Source: an archaeon
Lineage (GTDB): Archaea > Halobacteriota > Syntropharchaeia > Alkanophagales > Methanospirareceae
Direction of reading: 5' to 3'
DNA length: 15,944 bases
NCBI GenBank assembly: GCA_030019325.1
Contig: JASEFB010000043.1
Span: 1 to 15,944 of the forward strand
A program made the translations under genes and the position numbers. The notes beneath the pieces were generated by a model. That model ran no database searches. It was not told where the DNA came from and saw only the letters and a list, made by a program, of their open reading frames with translations. This document shows, one piece after another, positions 5,455 through 13,258 of this stretch; the stretch's first letter is position 1, and each line of letters opens with the position of its first letter.

Positions 5455-8157
5455 CTAGCCCCTACTCTCCGCTCCTATTGCTTCTCTTATCACTTCATCT
5501 ATGTCCACAACTTTCCCATATTCGCCTTTTGAAGGATCTACACTGTCATCGCCATATTTGAATTGCACAACGATCCCTTTTGTTTCCCTCACCGTTCCGT
5601 CATACTTTACTTCGAGGTCCTGTAGAGCATTGATTAGTCGTCTCTGGAAATAGCCACTCTGAGAAGTACGAACCGCCGTGTCCACCAATGCTTCCCGACC
5701 CCCAATAGCATGGAAAAAGTATTCCGTTGGGGACAAGCCATCCTTGAAAGAAGACCTTACGAAGCCATGAGCATCTGCACTGCGGTCGCCCGGTTTAAAG
5801 TGTGGCAGCGTCCTCCCCTGATATCCCCTCTTTATCCTTTCTCCTCTAACCGATTGTTGACCGACACATGCTGCCATTTGCGTTAAATTCAGCATGGATC
5901 CCCTCGCCCCCGATTTTGCCATAAGTACACCTGGGTTCTCTATGCTGAGATACCTCTCTGCAATGATACCGGAATCATCTCGTGCGTGAGCAAGTTCCTG
6001 CATGATCAATAGTTCCAGCGTCTCCTCCAAGGTCCTCCCAGGCAAAGCTTCCAGCTCTCCTCCTTCATACGCTCGTATCAGCTCATCGACTTTCTTCTCA
6101 GCTTCGTGCACCGCCTCTTCTCTTATCTGCTCCTTCCCTTCCCTTGGGATATCCTCATCGCTTATACCGAAGCTGAATCCTGTTCGTTTGATATAATTAA
6201 TGGCAAGCCGGGAAACATTATTGATAAACACCTTTGCAACCTCCTCCCTGTATTGTCTGAAAATCTTGTCAATTATTATTCCCTTGAACGAGCCTATCGC
6301 CCGCTCATCGATTACACCGCATAATAGATTCCCTTCCTTTATTACGACATATGCCTCTCGTGGGCATTGCTCCTTCTTACACTCCTCACCTCTCTCGATA
6401 CACCTCGCACACATCTTTCCCCGGAATTGTAAATTCAATTGCTTCGGTAATATCATGCTGAATATCTGTTTCCCTGTCCAATAAGGAGAGAGGCGTACTT
6501 CCTCAAACCCCATACCTGATACCTCAGACCTCACCGGGGATTCAAAGGTTCCTCCATACTCTCCTAAATCCTCAATATCTATTTTATGCAAGATATCCAG
6601 CACCTTTTCCTTTTCAAACCTCTTCTCTCCACTCGTGAGTAAAAACAAACCGGTGATGTAGTCATGGATACCACCTATAATAGGTCTGCCAAATCGGGGT
6701 GATATTATGTTTCGCTGCACTTCCATCAGTATCTTCGCCTCTGCTCTCGCTTCTTCTGTTTGCAATACATGCAGGTTCATCTCGTCGCCGTCATAATCCG
6801 CATTGTAGGGTGGACATACCGCAGGATTCAATCTGAATGTCCTACCGGGCATTACCCTCACATAGTGCGCCATTATACTCAATCTATGCAGCGAGGGCTG
6901 CCTGTTGAACAGCACAATGTCACCATCCTGGATATGCCTTTCTACCTTCCATCCGATGTCTAATTCCTCTGCTAATGCCTCGTAATTGCTCTCTGTTACT
7001 TTTATCTTCCTACCATCTACTCTTCTCACATAATTCACACCCGGATGCTTTTTTCCCCTTTTTATGGTTCCCCGCATCACATCAAGGTTTCTTTCGGTCA
7101 CATTAACCGTGATTGTCAACTCCTTCGCAATCTCTTCAGGCACGCCAACTTCATCAATATCAATATTTGGATCGGGAGATATAACCGTTCGAGCGGAGAA
7201 ATTCACTCTTTTCCCTGATAATGAACCTCTGAACCGGCCATCCTTCCCCTTTAATCGCTGTGAAATTGTCTTAAGGGGTCGACCGCTCCTATGTCTCGCT
7301 GGAGGTACCCCCGGAATTTCATTATCAAAATAGGTGTTCACATGGTACTGAAGAAGTTCCCAGAGGTCTTCTATTATTAACTGCGGTGCACCTGCATCTC
7401 TATTCTCCATAAATCTTTGATTGATTCGGATTATATCCACCAATTTATGGGTAAGGTCATCTTCGCTCCGCTGCCCACTTTCTAATGTAATTGAAGGCCG
7501 GGCAGTTACTGGAGGAACTGGCAGTACAGTAAGTACCATCCACTCAGGTCGTGCGTTCCCTGGGTCCATACCGAAAAGGAGTACATCTTCGTCTGGTATT
7601 CGTTCAAGTCGCTCTCTTACATCGGTAGGCATTAATCTGCGCTCTTTCCCGTCTTCGTCTATTTCTATATACGTGGTGGGTTTATCATATTTTATGGGGT
7701 TCTGAGGTTCACTGCAATACATGCAGACGCTACTCTTCGCCGCTTCCCTGAATACCTGCTTCACCACTTCGCCTACATCCGCCTGCCTCTCTTTCTGCCT
7801 TTTTATCTCCTCTAAAAACCTCTTCCGATCTTCTTCTCCCAGTACAACCCTGCTGCATTTCCTACATGTTGCAGCTAGGATCCGGTATATCAACTTAGCA
7901 TATCCTATGTGTATAACCGGTGCCTCGAGATCGATATGCCCGAAATGCCCCGGGCATTCACCCATCCGACCACCGCAGGTCTTACACCGTAGCCCCGGGT
8001 CAATAACTCCAATATGTTGATTAACCAACCCACGCTCTATCGGAAATCCATCTTCACCATAGGTATCGGGGGTTATTATCCTCGAAGCACTCATCTTTCT
8101 TATCTCTTTCGAGGACAACAATCCAAATTTTATCCCTTTTATCCTTTTCGCCCTCAT
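5455..8157 (-). CDS. rpoA1: DNA-directed RNA polymerase subunit A'
   Basis: The 900-residue A' subunit carries the clamp, active site and bridge-helix side of Rpb1. Zinc ligands are visible in the clamp: C58, C61, C68, H71 (CKTCGGRMGECPGHFGH), C98/C101 and C145/C148. The switch/lid part is RSGRPLKTISQRLKGKDGRF plus RGSLSGKRVNFSARTVISPD, and the Mg-binding motif is NADYDGDEM at 452-460, with Tyr where Phe is usual. All three catalytic aspartates are present. A further cysteine cluster, C583-x2-C586-x6-C593-x4-C598, lies between the WTGKQIFSMILP segment and AYVVIKEGNLLCGVID and could bind a metal. The chain ends before the trigger loop, as in other archaea. The ATG overlaps nothing but follows the rpoB stop by one nucleotide, implying coupling. 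Confidence 0.98.
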   Translation of the reverse strand: MRAKRIKGIKFGLLSSKEIRKMSASRIITPDTYGEDGFPIERGLVNQHIGVIDPGLRCKTCGGRMGECPGHFGHIDLEAPVIHIGYAKLIYRILAATCRKCSRVVLGEEDRKRFLEEIKRQKERQADVGEVVKQVFREAAKSSVCMYCSEPQNPIKYDKPTTYIEIDEDGKERRLMPTDVRERLERIPDEDVLLFGMDPGNARPEWMVLTVLPVPPVTARPSITLESGQRSEDDLTHKLVDIIRINQRFMENRDAGAPQLIIEDLWELLQYHVNTYFDNEIPGVPPARHRSGRPLKTISQRLKGKDGRFRGSLSGKRVNFSARTVISPDPNIDIDEVGVPEEIAKELTITVNVTERNLDVMRGTIKRGKKHPGVNYVRRVDGRKIKVTESNYEALAEELDIGWKVERHIQDGDIVLFNRQPSLHRLSIMAHYVRVMPGRTFRLNPAVCPPYNADYDGDEMNLHVLQTEEARAEAKILMEVQRNIISPRFGRPIIGGIHDYITGLFLLTSGEKRFEKEKVLDILHKIDIEDLGEYGGTFESPVRSEVSGMGFEEVRLSPYWTGKQIFSMILPKQLNLQFRGKMCARCIERGEECKKEQCPREAYVVIKEGNLLCGVIDERAIGSFKGIIIDKIFRQYREEVAKVFINNVSRLAINYIKRTGFSFGISDEDIPREGKEQIREEAVHEAEKKVDELIRAYEGGELEALPGRTLEETLELLIMQELAHARDDSGIIAERYLSIENPGVLMAKSGARGSMLNLTQMAACVGQQSVRGERIKRGYQGRTLPHFKPGDRSADAHGFVRSSFKDGLSPTEYFFHAIGGREALVDTAVRTSQSGYFQRRLINALQDLEVKYDGTVRETKGIVVQFKYGDDSVDPSKGEYGKVVDIDEVIREAIGAESRG

Positions 8158-8158
8158 T

Positions 8159-11100
8159 TTAGACCGCCTCTTCTAATTCTAATCTCGGAGCAATGCACAT
8201 CGCTTTCATCTCATCAAGAAGGAGCTTGAATGCATAACTCATCTCCACCGGGTATATATCGGTATCGGCACCACAATTTGGACAAAATACAGATCCTGTC
8301 TTTATATCACGACAGGCAATCATACCACAATTCCCGCATACCAGCTCAACGACCTTATCAGATTCGTCCAATAACCTGTCTTTGAGCGATATCGCAGCAC
8401 CATACCCAATGAGGACATCTCTTTCCATCTCACCAAAACGAAGCCCTCCTTCCCTTGCTTTCCCCTCCGTAGGTTGTCTCGTTAATATTTGCACGGGACC
8501 TCTCGCGCGTGCATGCATCTTAGCTGATACGAGATGGTACAACTTCTGATAATATGCCACTCCTATAAACACATCAGCCTCTATTTTCTCTCCTGTTGTC
8601 CCATCCCACATCGGTTCTCTCCCGGTGGGCGAGTACCCAGCACGCTCAAGTGCCGCTCTTAACTCCTCTTCTGGTTCACCGAAGAACGCAGTTCCATCTA
8701 TATATCTCCCCTCTAATGCACCCGCTTTCGCACCGATCATCTCCAACACGTGCCCCACAGTCATCCTTGAGGGGATGGCATGGGGGTTTATAATCATATC
8801 AGGGACGATTCCGTCCACCGTAAATGGCAGATCTTCAGGCGGTACAATTAATCCGACAACCCCTTTCTGTCCATGCCTGGATGCGAACTTATCTCCTATC
8901 TCAGGAATCTTCTGCTCGCGTACAGAAACTTTAACTAATCGTCTGTTGCTACTCGATTCCATGAGATCTACCGAATCTACGACCCCACGCTCGTTGGGGC
9001 GAGTGCAAATAGAAGTATCTCTTCTTTCTAAAGGGCTTAAAAGTTCCGTAGTTTCTTCTAAAAACCTCGGTGGGCTGGTCTTCCCGATCAACACATCATT
9101 TGGTGCTACTTCGGTCTCTGAATTGATGATGCCGTCCTCGTCAAGTTGTTTATATGCTTCATGACTCCTCACCCCTACAATCTCCATATCCGGTATCTCA
9201 AATCTGTCCTCCTCCCCGCCCGGATACCTTATCTCCTCCCCTTCGTACGTTCTGAAGAAATGACTCCTGCCTAATCCTCTGTCTATCGCAGCTCGATTCA
9301 AAATCAATGCATCTTCCATATTATATCCTTCGTAGCTTAAAACCGCAACGACAAAGTTCTGCCCTGCAGGTCTTTTATCATGGAGAATAAGGTCCGCAGT
9401 TCGTGTTTTTACTAAAGGCTTCTGCGGATCATGCAAAAGATGCAAACGGGTATCAGCACGAGCTTTATAATTCGCAGTCGAAAGACCTAAAGACTGCTTC
9501 AGCATAGCGGCACCCATCGTATTACGGGGTGAGGAATTATGGTCAGGGTAGGGTATCAAACCGGCAACAACGCCTAAAATCAACGAAGGGTCTATCTCGA
9601 GGTGGGTATATTCATCTCCATCTGCTTTTGTTAAATCAGATTCGTACAGCGCTATGAGTGCATTCTCCTCCTCTTCTGCGTCCAGATACTCGATCACCCC
9701 TTCTTTCACCAAGTCATCAAAGTCTATCTCACCTTCTATCAGTTTTCTGATATGTAATTCAGTAACCAGAGGCTTACCATCCTTCACTACGATAACCGGT
9801 CTTCTTGCTCTTCCCCTATCAGAGTTTATTATGATATCTCTCCCATCCTTATAGTACGCGATGTTCACCTGGGAGGATATCTCTCCTCCCCTCCGCTTCC
9901 CTCTCACCTCTTCCACAAATCTCCCCGGCTCGGTGCGGAACCCAACGAGGTCCCCGTTCACGAAGACGCGAATCTTCTTTTCGGCACTTATCGCCAAGGA
10001 ACGAGCAGGAGGAATAACACCAAGTTCGTATAAGATGTTTTTAAAGCTCCTCTCGGCTACTCCCACTGATATTTCAACCAGCTGTGAAAAATTCTTTACC
10101 AATCCACAATTTGGACCTTCTGGCGTCTCACTGGGGCAGATTTTTCCCCACTGTGTCGGATGTAAGTCACGAGCTTCAAAATGAGGCTGAGATCTTGAAA
10201 GCGGAGAAATTATCCTCCTCAGATGGCTCACGGTCGATACATAATTACTTCGCTCCAACAGTTGCGAGACACCAGCTCTACCCCCCACCCAGTTTCCGGT
10301 TGCGAGCGCATGCATTATTCGTTCCGTAAGCACATCAGAACGAATTGCAGTTGCGATTTTTAGTTCCCGGCTTCGCATATGTGCACGTTCCAATTGATAC
10401 CGCATATCACGGATAAGTTTCGTAAATGAGACCCTGAAAAGGTCTTCCATCAGGTCTCCCGCAAGCTTTAATCTCTTATTTGCGTAATGATCTTTGTCAT
10501 CCTCGCCTCTCTTTCCTAAATAAAGCTCATAACATGATTCCGCCATTCTCCCAAGGAAATGTGCCTTAGCAATCCTGTCATCAAGATGCGGAAGGAAATA
10601 CCGGTCTAAGATATAATTAACGCGCTTCTCTCGATACTCCCTTGCCTGCGTAGGTGCGATTTTACGACCCAGGGTATCTATTGCTTCTTCCTGTGTAAGC
10701 ACCTTGCTCTCTTCTATATTTCCTTTGATGTGCTCTTGTATCTTAGGGTCATCAGAGACGGCTTTTAGTATCTCTTCACCGCTTTCGCGCCCTAACGCTC
10801 GCATAAGTGTCACAAACTCTATTTTTCGTCCCACTGCGGGGAAAGATACCTCCAGTATGTCTTTTTTACTTATCCCCACCCTTATCGGTACTCTGAATCC
10901 CTGTTTAAGGGAAAAGACTTTTGAAACCACATTTTTACTCCCGTATTTCTCCTCGAAATTCACAAAAAGCCTATTTGGTGCGAGATCTTCGAGCGTGATG
11001 ATCACATGCTCTGAACCATTGATGATGAAATAGCCACCTGGGTCGAGAGGGTCTTCACCAGCTTCTCTTTTCAACCATTCTTCATATTCCTCGTCAGAAA

Positions 11101-11551
11101 GGGTTCTCCCTATCTTCTCCTCGCGAACCTCTTTAGATAGATTGCATCTCTTTGATCTCAACATAATGGGTATCTCGCCGATTTCAACTTCTTTCTCCTC
11201 CCTCTCTACCTCTTCCTCGCCGTTTTCATATTTTCTCACGAGCTGCATGTTAAGATATATAGGGGCGGCATAGTTCAGATTCCTTAGCCTCGCTTGTGAA
11301 GGGAAAATTTCTTCATAAGAACCATCTGCTTCCCGAGCTTTAGGATTGCCCACGCTTATTTTGCCGAACTTCACCCCCAGGGTATACTTTCCCCTTTCAT
11401 CCTCACCGCCGATGGAGGTCTCTATCTCTGACTGCTCCTCTACCACTTTCTGCATGCCCTCCTCGAGGAAGTAATTGAACGAATCAAGCTGATGCTGTGC
11501 TATTTTTTTCCTTTTTAAATATGCCTTTGAAAGAACACTCAGGTCTAACAT
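8159..11551 (-). CDS. rpoB: DNA-directed RNA polymerase subunit B, unsplit
   Basis: The single 1130-residue chain spans the complete Rpb2-like subunit. The N-terminal half carries protrusion and lobe, with DPGGYFIINGSEHVIITLE and the fork-loop region HPTQWGKICPSETPEGPNCG. The C-terminal half has the hybrid-binding domain (GYNMEDALILNRAAIDRG), the GDKFASRHGQKG and VGLIVPPEDLPFT motifs, the anchor/clamp with GGLRFGEMERD, and a final zinc ribbon C1072-x2-C1075 ... C1090-x2-C1093 followed by EMSYAFKLLLDEMKAMCIAP. In many methanogens and haloarchaea this gene is broken into B'' and B'; here the middle reads continuously with no stop or start between halves. No intein is present (length is normal). 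It follows rpoH by 14 nt. Confidence 0.98.
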   Translation of the reverse strand: MLDLSVLSKAYLKRKKIAQHQLDSFNYFLEEGMQKVVEEQSEIETSIGGEDERGKYTLGVKFGKISVGNPKAREADGSYEEIFPSQARLRNLNYAAPIYLNMQLVRKYENGEEEVEREEKEVEIGEIPIMLRSKRCNLSKEVREEKIGRTLSDEEYEEWLKREAGEDPLDPGGYFIINGSEHVIITLEDLAPNRLFVNFEEKYGSKNVVSKVFSLKQGFRVPIRVGISKKDILEVSFPAVGRKIEFVTLMRALGRESGEEILKAVSDDPKIQEHIKGNIEESKVLTQEEAIDTLGRKIAPTQAREYREKRVNYILDRYFLPHLDDRIAKAHFLGRMAESCYELYLGKRGEDDKDHYANKRLKLAGDLMEDLFRVSFTKLIRDMRYQLERAHMRSRELKIATAIRSDVLTERIMHALATGNWVGGRAGVSQLLERSNYVSTVSHLRRIISPLSRSQPHFEARDLHPTQWGKICPSETPEGPNCGLVKNFSQLVEISVGVAERSFKNILYELGVIPPARSLAISAEKKIRVFVNGDLVGFRTEPGRFVEEVRGKRRGGEISSQVNIAYYKDGRDIIINSDRGRARRPVIVVKDGKPLVTELHIRKLIEGEIDFDDLVKEGVIEYLDAEEEENALIALYESDLTKADGDEYTHLEIDPSLILGVVAGLIPYPDHNSSPRNTMGAAMLKQSLGLSTANYKARADTRLHLLHDPQKPLVKTRTADLILHDKRPAGQNFVVAVLSYEGYNMEDALILNRAAIDRGLGRSHFFRTYEGEEIRYPGGEEDRFEIPDMEIVGVRSHEAYKQLDEDGIINSETEVAPNDVLIGKTSPPRFLEETTELLSPLERRDTSICTRPNERGVVDSVDLMESSSNRRLVKVSVREQKIPEIGDKFASRHGQKGVVGLIVPPEDLPFTVDGIVPDMIINPHAIPSRMTVGHVLEMIGAKAGALEGRYIDGTAFFGEPEEELRAALERAGYSPTGREPMWDGTTGEKIEADVFIGVAYYQKLYHLVSAKMHARARGPVQILTRQPTEGKAREGGLRFGEMERDVLIGYGAAISLKDRLLDESDKVVELVCGNCGMIACRDIKTGSVFCPNCGADTDIYPVEMSYAFKLLLDEMKAMCIAPRLELEEAV

Positions 11552-11565
11552 ACTGCACTCACCTT

Positions 11566-11808
11566 TTATTCTATAACCAGCCGGTAAGATAAAGATTTTC
11601 CAGCTGTTCTACTTCTCCGCGTTATCCTCACGACATCACCCACCTTTGCTTTTATCTCCTTTATAACCGGATCGGATTTCTTGATCTTAGGCAGTTGTTC
11701 CTTTTGTAATTTATACTTATCCAGGAGCTCTGCTACTTCTCTCCCTTCCGGTATCTCATGCTTGGGCACTAACTCATGTTCAAGTATCGAAAACCTTCCC
11801 TTCTTCAT
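11566..11808 (-). CDS. rpoH: DNA-directed RNA polymerase subunit H
   Basis: The 80-residue protein matches archaeal subunit H (the C-terminal domain of eukaryotic Rpb5): FSILEHELVPKHEIP at the start, then QLPKIKKSDPVIKE, AKVGDVVRITRRSRTAGKS and YRLVIE at the end. It opens the polymerase operon. Its ATG is only 17 nt after the 3' end of tRNA-Lys, with no Shine-Dalgarno and no TATA box in that gap. The mRNA is thus probably made by cleavage of a joint tRNA-mRNA precursor, giving a nearly leaderless start. Confidence 0.97.
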   Translation of the reverse strand: MKKGRFSILEHELVPKHEIPEGREVAELLDKYKLQKEQLPKIKKSDPVIKEIKAKVGDVVRITRRSRTAGKSLSYRLVIE

Positions 11809-11825
11809 TTGCTATAACGTTACGA

Positions 11826-11899
11826 CGGGCTCGACGGGATTTGAACCCGCGGCCGACGGGTTAAAAGCCCGCTGCTCTACCTTTCTGAGCTACGAGCCC
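11826..11899 (-). tRNA. tRNA-Lys (anticodon UUU)
   Basis: The 74-nt cloverleaf folds fully. Acceptor stem is GGGCTCG/CGAGCCC, discriminator G; D-stem GCTC/GAGC with a GG-containing loop; anticodon stem GCGGG/CCCGT with loop CTTTTAA, anticodon TTT; variable loop of 5; T-stem GCGGG/CCCGT with loop TTCAAAT. U8 and A9 are present. There is no intron and no encoded CCA. Its first 10 nt overlap the end of the upstream cinA-like gene, whose TAG stop is tRNA positions 8-10, and its 3' end is 17 nt from the rpoH ATG. It is therefore embedded in one transcription unit. Confidence 0.97.
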
Positions 11900-12390
11900 T
11901 TTTCCTTCCCTGTAAGGATAGCCCTTTTTAGCATCTTAAGAGCAGCATCAGCCGCCTCATGCTTGTTCCCCTCTCTATCCTTGTGGAAGATATGCTCCTC
12001 GTGATCTACGTAATATTTTGTTGCCAAAGCTATATAAACTAATCCTACCGGTTTCTCTGGTGTTCCCCCGGTGGGTCCTGCAATGCCCGTAGTTGCTATA
12101 CCGATATCGCTATCCAGTAGCTCTCTCACACCGTTCGCCATCTCCCGCGCGCATTCTGCACTTACCGCACCTTTTTCTTCCAACGTTTTCTTAGTCACGT
12201 GCAGGAGTTTCTCCTTTACTTCGTCTGCATACGCGATTACCCCACCTTTATAGTAATCAGAGCTCCCTGAGACGTTTGTTATCCTATGAGCTACCAGTCC
12301 GCCGGTGCAAGACTCTGCGAGGGATAAAGTAAGCCCTCTCCTTCGTAATGCATCGCCGATCTCTTGTTCTAACATGTATCTATAATCCAT
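11890..12390 (-). CDS. Standalone CinA C-terminal domain protein (PncC, NMN amidohydrolase type)
   Basis: The protein is 166 residues from ATG 12390 and is a single CinA C-terminal domain. In bacteria this domain (PncC) deamidates nicotinamide mononucleotide to nicotinic acid mononucleotide in NAD salvage. Motifs are LSLAESCTGGLVAHRITNVS (catalytic serine in AESCTGG), GSSDYYKGGVIAYADEVKEK, VSAECAREMANGVREL, and TTGIAGPTGGTPEKPVGLVY. The frame stays open to 12672, but that extension is hydrophobic, low-complexity translation of repeat sequence and not family-like, so I reject it. ATG 12405, five codons upstream of 12390, is an alternative start. The stop codon lies inside tRNA-Lys. The molybdopterin-binding N-terminal domain of full CinA is absent, which is common. 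Confidence 0.9.
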   Translation of the reverse strand: MDYRYMLEQEIGDALRRRGLTLSLAESCTGGLVAHRITNVSGSSDYYKGGVIAYADEVKEKLLHVTKKTLEEKGAVSAECAREMANGVRELLDSDIGIATTGIAGPTGGTPEKPVGLVYIALATKYYVDHEEHIFHKDREGNKHEAADAALKMLKRAILTGKEKGS

Positions 12391-12514
12391 TAATATACCA
12401 TCCATAAAAATAAAGTAAAGAGAGGATAGTAGAGCGATATGGAGGTGCACGTTGAGATTTTTATTTCTCATGGTTGTTTGGCTCCATAGAAAATCCCAAA
12501 TCCAAATATATACC

Positions 12515-12561
12515 AATAAGCCCTTACAGGGCTTGCGGGGTCGTGGGGCAGAGCCCCACAC
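12515..12561 (+). repeat. Two-hairpin repeat family, copy R4
   Basis: Plus strand: AATAAGCCCTTACAGGGCTT, then GCGGGGTC, then GTGGGGCAGAGCCCCAC. The first stem AAGCCC/GGGCTT is perfect, and the second is 7 bp with triloop AGA. It lies between the PUA gene and the cinA-like gene. On the minus strand its ATAAG end is followed by GGTATATATTTGG, a possible TATA box for the cinA-tRNA-rpoH unit, similar to the arrangement at R1. Confidence 0.8.
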
Positions 12562-12562
12562 T

Positions 12563-12654
12563 ACCAAACAAATCCCAAACCCCAACACTACCAAATTTTT
12601 GGGATTTGGTAATTGGGATTTACTTGGGATTTGGTAGTATTTGCCATTGGGATT
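12563..12654. repeat. Degenerate TTGGGATTT / AAATCCCAA short-repeat cluster
   Basis: This stretch of the 285-nt gap between the PUA gene and the cinA-like gene is built from near-copies of TTGGGATTT(GGTA) (four on the plus strand from about 12599) and of its complement AAATCCCAA (12570-12579; another at 12491-12500, outside this span). ACTACCAAAT at 12587-12596 and ATTTGGTAGT at 12629-12638 are perfect inverted arms. No coding sequence is apparent. Spacing is irregular, so it is not a CRISPR array. Confidence 0.6.
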
Positions 12655-12675
12655 TATTGTCCCGCTATACAATTA

Positions 12676-13152
12676 CTATTTCTCTTTGCTGTACCTTACC
12701 TTTACTGCTACGCCGTGCTTAAAGATTTTTATCTCCTCACCTGCTAACATGGCCTTTCCCGTTGCAAGCAGTCTATCCTTTTCATCCACTACTATAACCT
12801 CATCATAAGCTCTTATGGCTGGGTCCGCGTCGAGTAGGTGTTTACAAAACGCAGTTCCTCCTTTTCGTATAAATTCGCTGCTCTCTTCGTTCATGACAAC
12901 CCTCAGCCTTGGATAGTTCATGAATCGATGCAGCCTTTGCGCTCCTTCTATGCTCAGTGTGAGCAGCCCATCAAAACTCCTTAGAGTGGCTATTCGCTTT
13001 TCGTTCTCTTTTATCTGTGATATTCTCCTCGTCTTTGAGAGAACAAATTCCACATTGTCAGGGAACAAGATTTCTCCTGCCCCTTTTCCAAACTGAAAGT
13101 CCGCGATAATCCTCGCCTTTTTAAGCAGCATTTCCTTATCCTCTACTTCCAT
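12676..13152 (-). CDS. PUA-domain RNA-binding protein (archaeosine TGT/ArcS C-terminal-like)
   Basis: The 158-residue protein has an N-terminal domain of about 75 residues (LLKKARIIADFQFGKGAGEI, VEFVLSKTRRISQI, GLLTLSIEGAQRLH) followed by a PUA domain (RVVMNEESSEFIRKGGTAFC, DADPAIRAYDEVIVVDEKDR, LLATGKAMLAGEEI, GVAVKVRY). The same two-domain arrangement forms the C-terminal part of archaeal tRNA-guanine transglycosylase and archaeosine synthase, and occurs alone in many archaea. It is likely to bind tRNA or rRNA, but no catalytic domain is present. I start it at ATG 13152 (GTGATAAG just upstream). A GTG at 13212 would place its extra 20 residues over the likely TATA box at 13191-13200. Confidence 0.82.
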   Translation of the reverse strand: MEVEDKEMLLKKARIIADFQFGKGAGEILFPDNVEFVLSKTRRISQIKENEKRIATLRSFDGLLTLSIEGAQRLHRFMNYPRLRVVMNEESSEFIRKGGTAFCKHLLDADPAIRAYDEVIVVDEKDRLLATGKAMLAGEEIKIFKHGVAVKVRYSKEK

Positions 13153-13190
13153 CTTATCACGTTTACACCATGGAATGATAATTGGAGGCC

Positions 13191-13200
13191 AATATCTTTT
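13191..13200 (-). promoter_or_regulatory. Candidate TATA box for the PUA gene
   Basis: The minus strand carries AAAAGATATT about 43 nt upstream of ATG 13152, which would give a leader of around 18 nt. It supports the shorter start of the PUA gene. Confidence 0.4.
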
Positions 13201-13258
13201 TCTCAATCCCACTGAGGTATCTATGACACCAAATTGAGTGCCCCCCCAGCTTCGATAC

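Noticed and set aside
4211..5458. Plus-strand frames of 100-170 residues opposite rpoA2
   Set aside because: They are Ser/Pro-rich antisense shadows of the Lys/Glu-rich polymerase gene, with no recognisable domain or start signals.
8596..11033. Plus-strand frames opposite rpoB (up to 179 residues)
   Set aside because: Shadow frames of a highly conserved gene; Ser-rich composition, no ribosome sites.
8159..11551. Intein or split within rpoB
   Set aside because: Total length is normal for unsplit archaeal B, conserved motifs are evenly spaced, and no intein motifs or internal stop/start are seen.
12491..12654. CRISPR array
   Set aside because: Units are about 9-14 nt, degenerate and irregularly spaced, with no spacers and no cas genes nearby.
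12391..12672. N-terminal extension of the cinA-like frame to 260 residues
   Set aside because: The added ~94 residues are translation of repeat R4 and TTGGGATTT units, with no similarity to the family; the CinA domain fits starts at 12390 or 12405.
13153..13212. GTG start 20 codons upstream for the PUA protein
   Set aside because: The extra segment covers the probable TATA box and is not like the family; ATG 13152 has a better leader.
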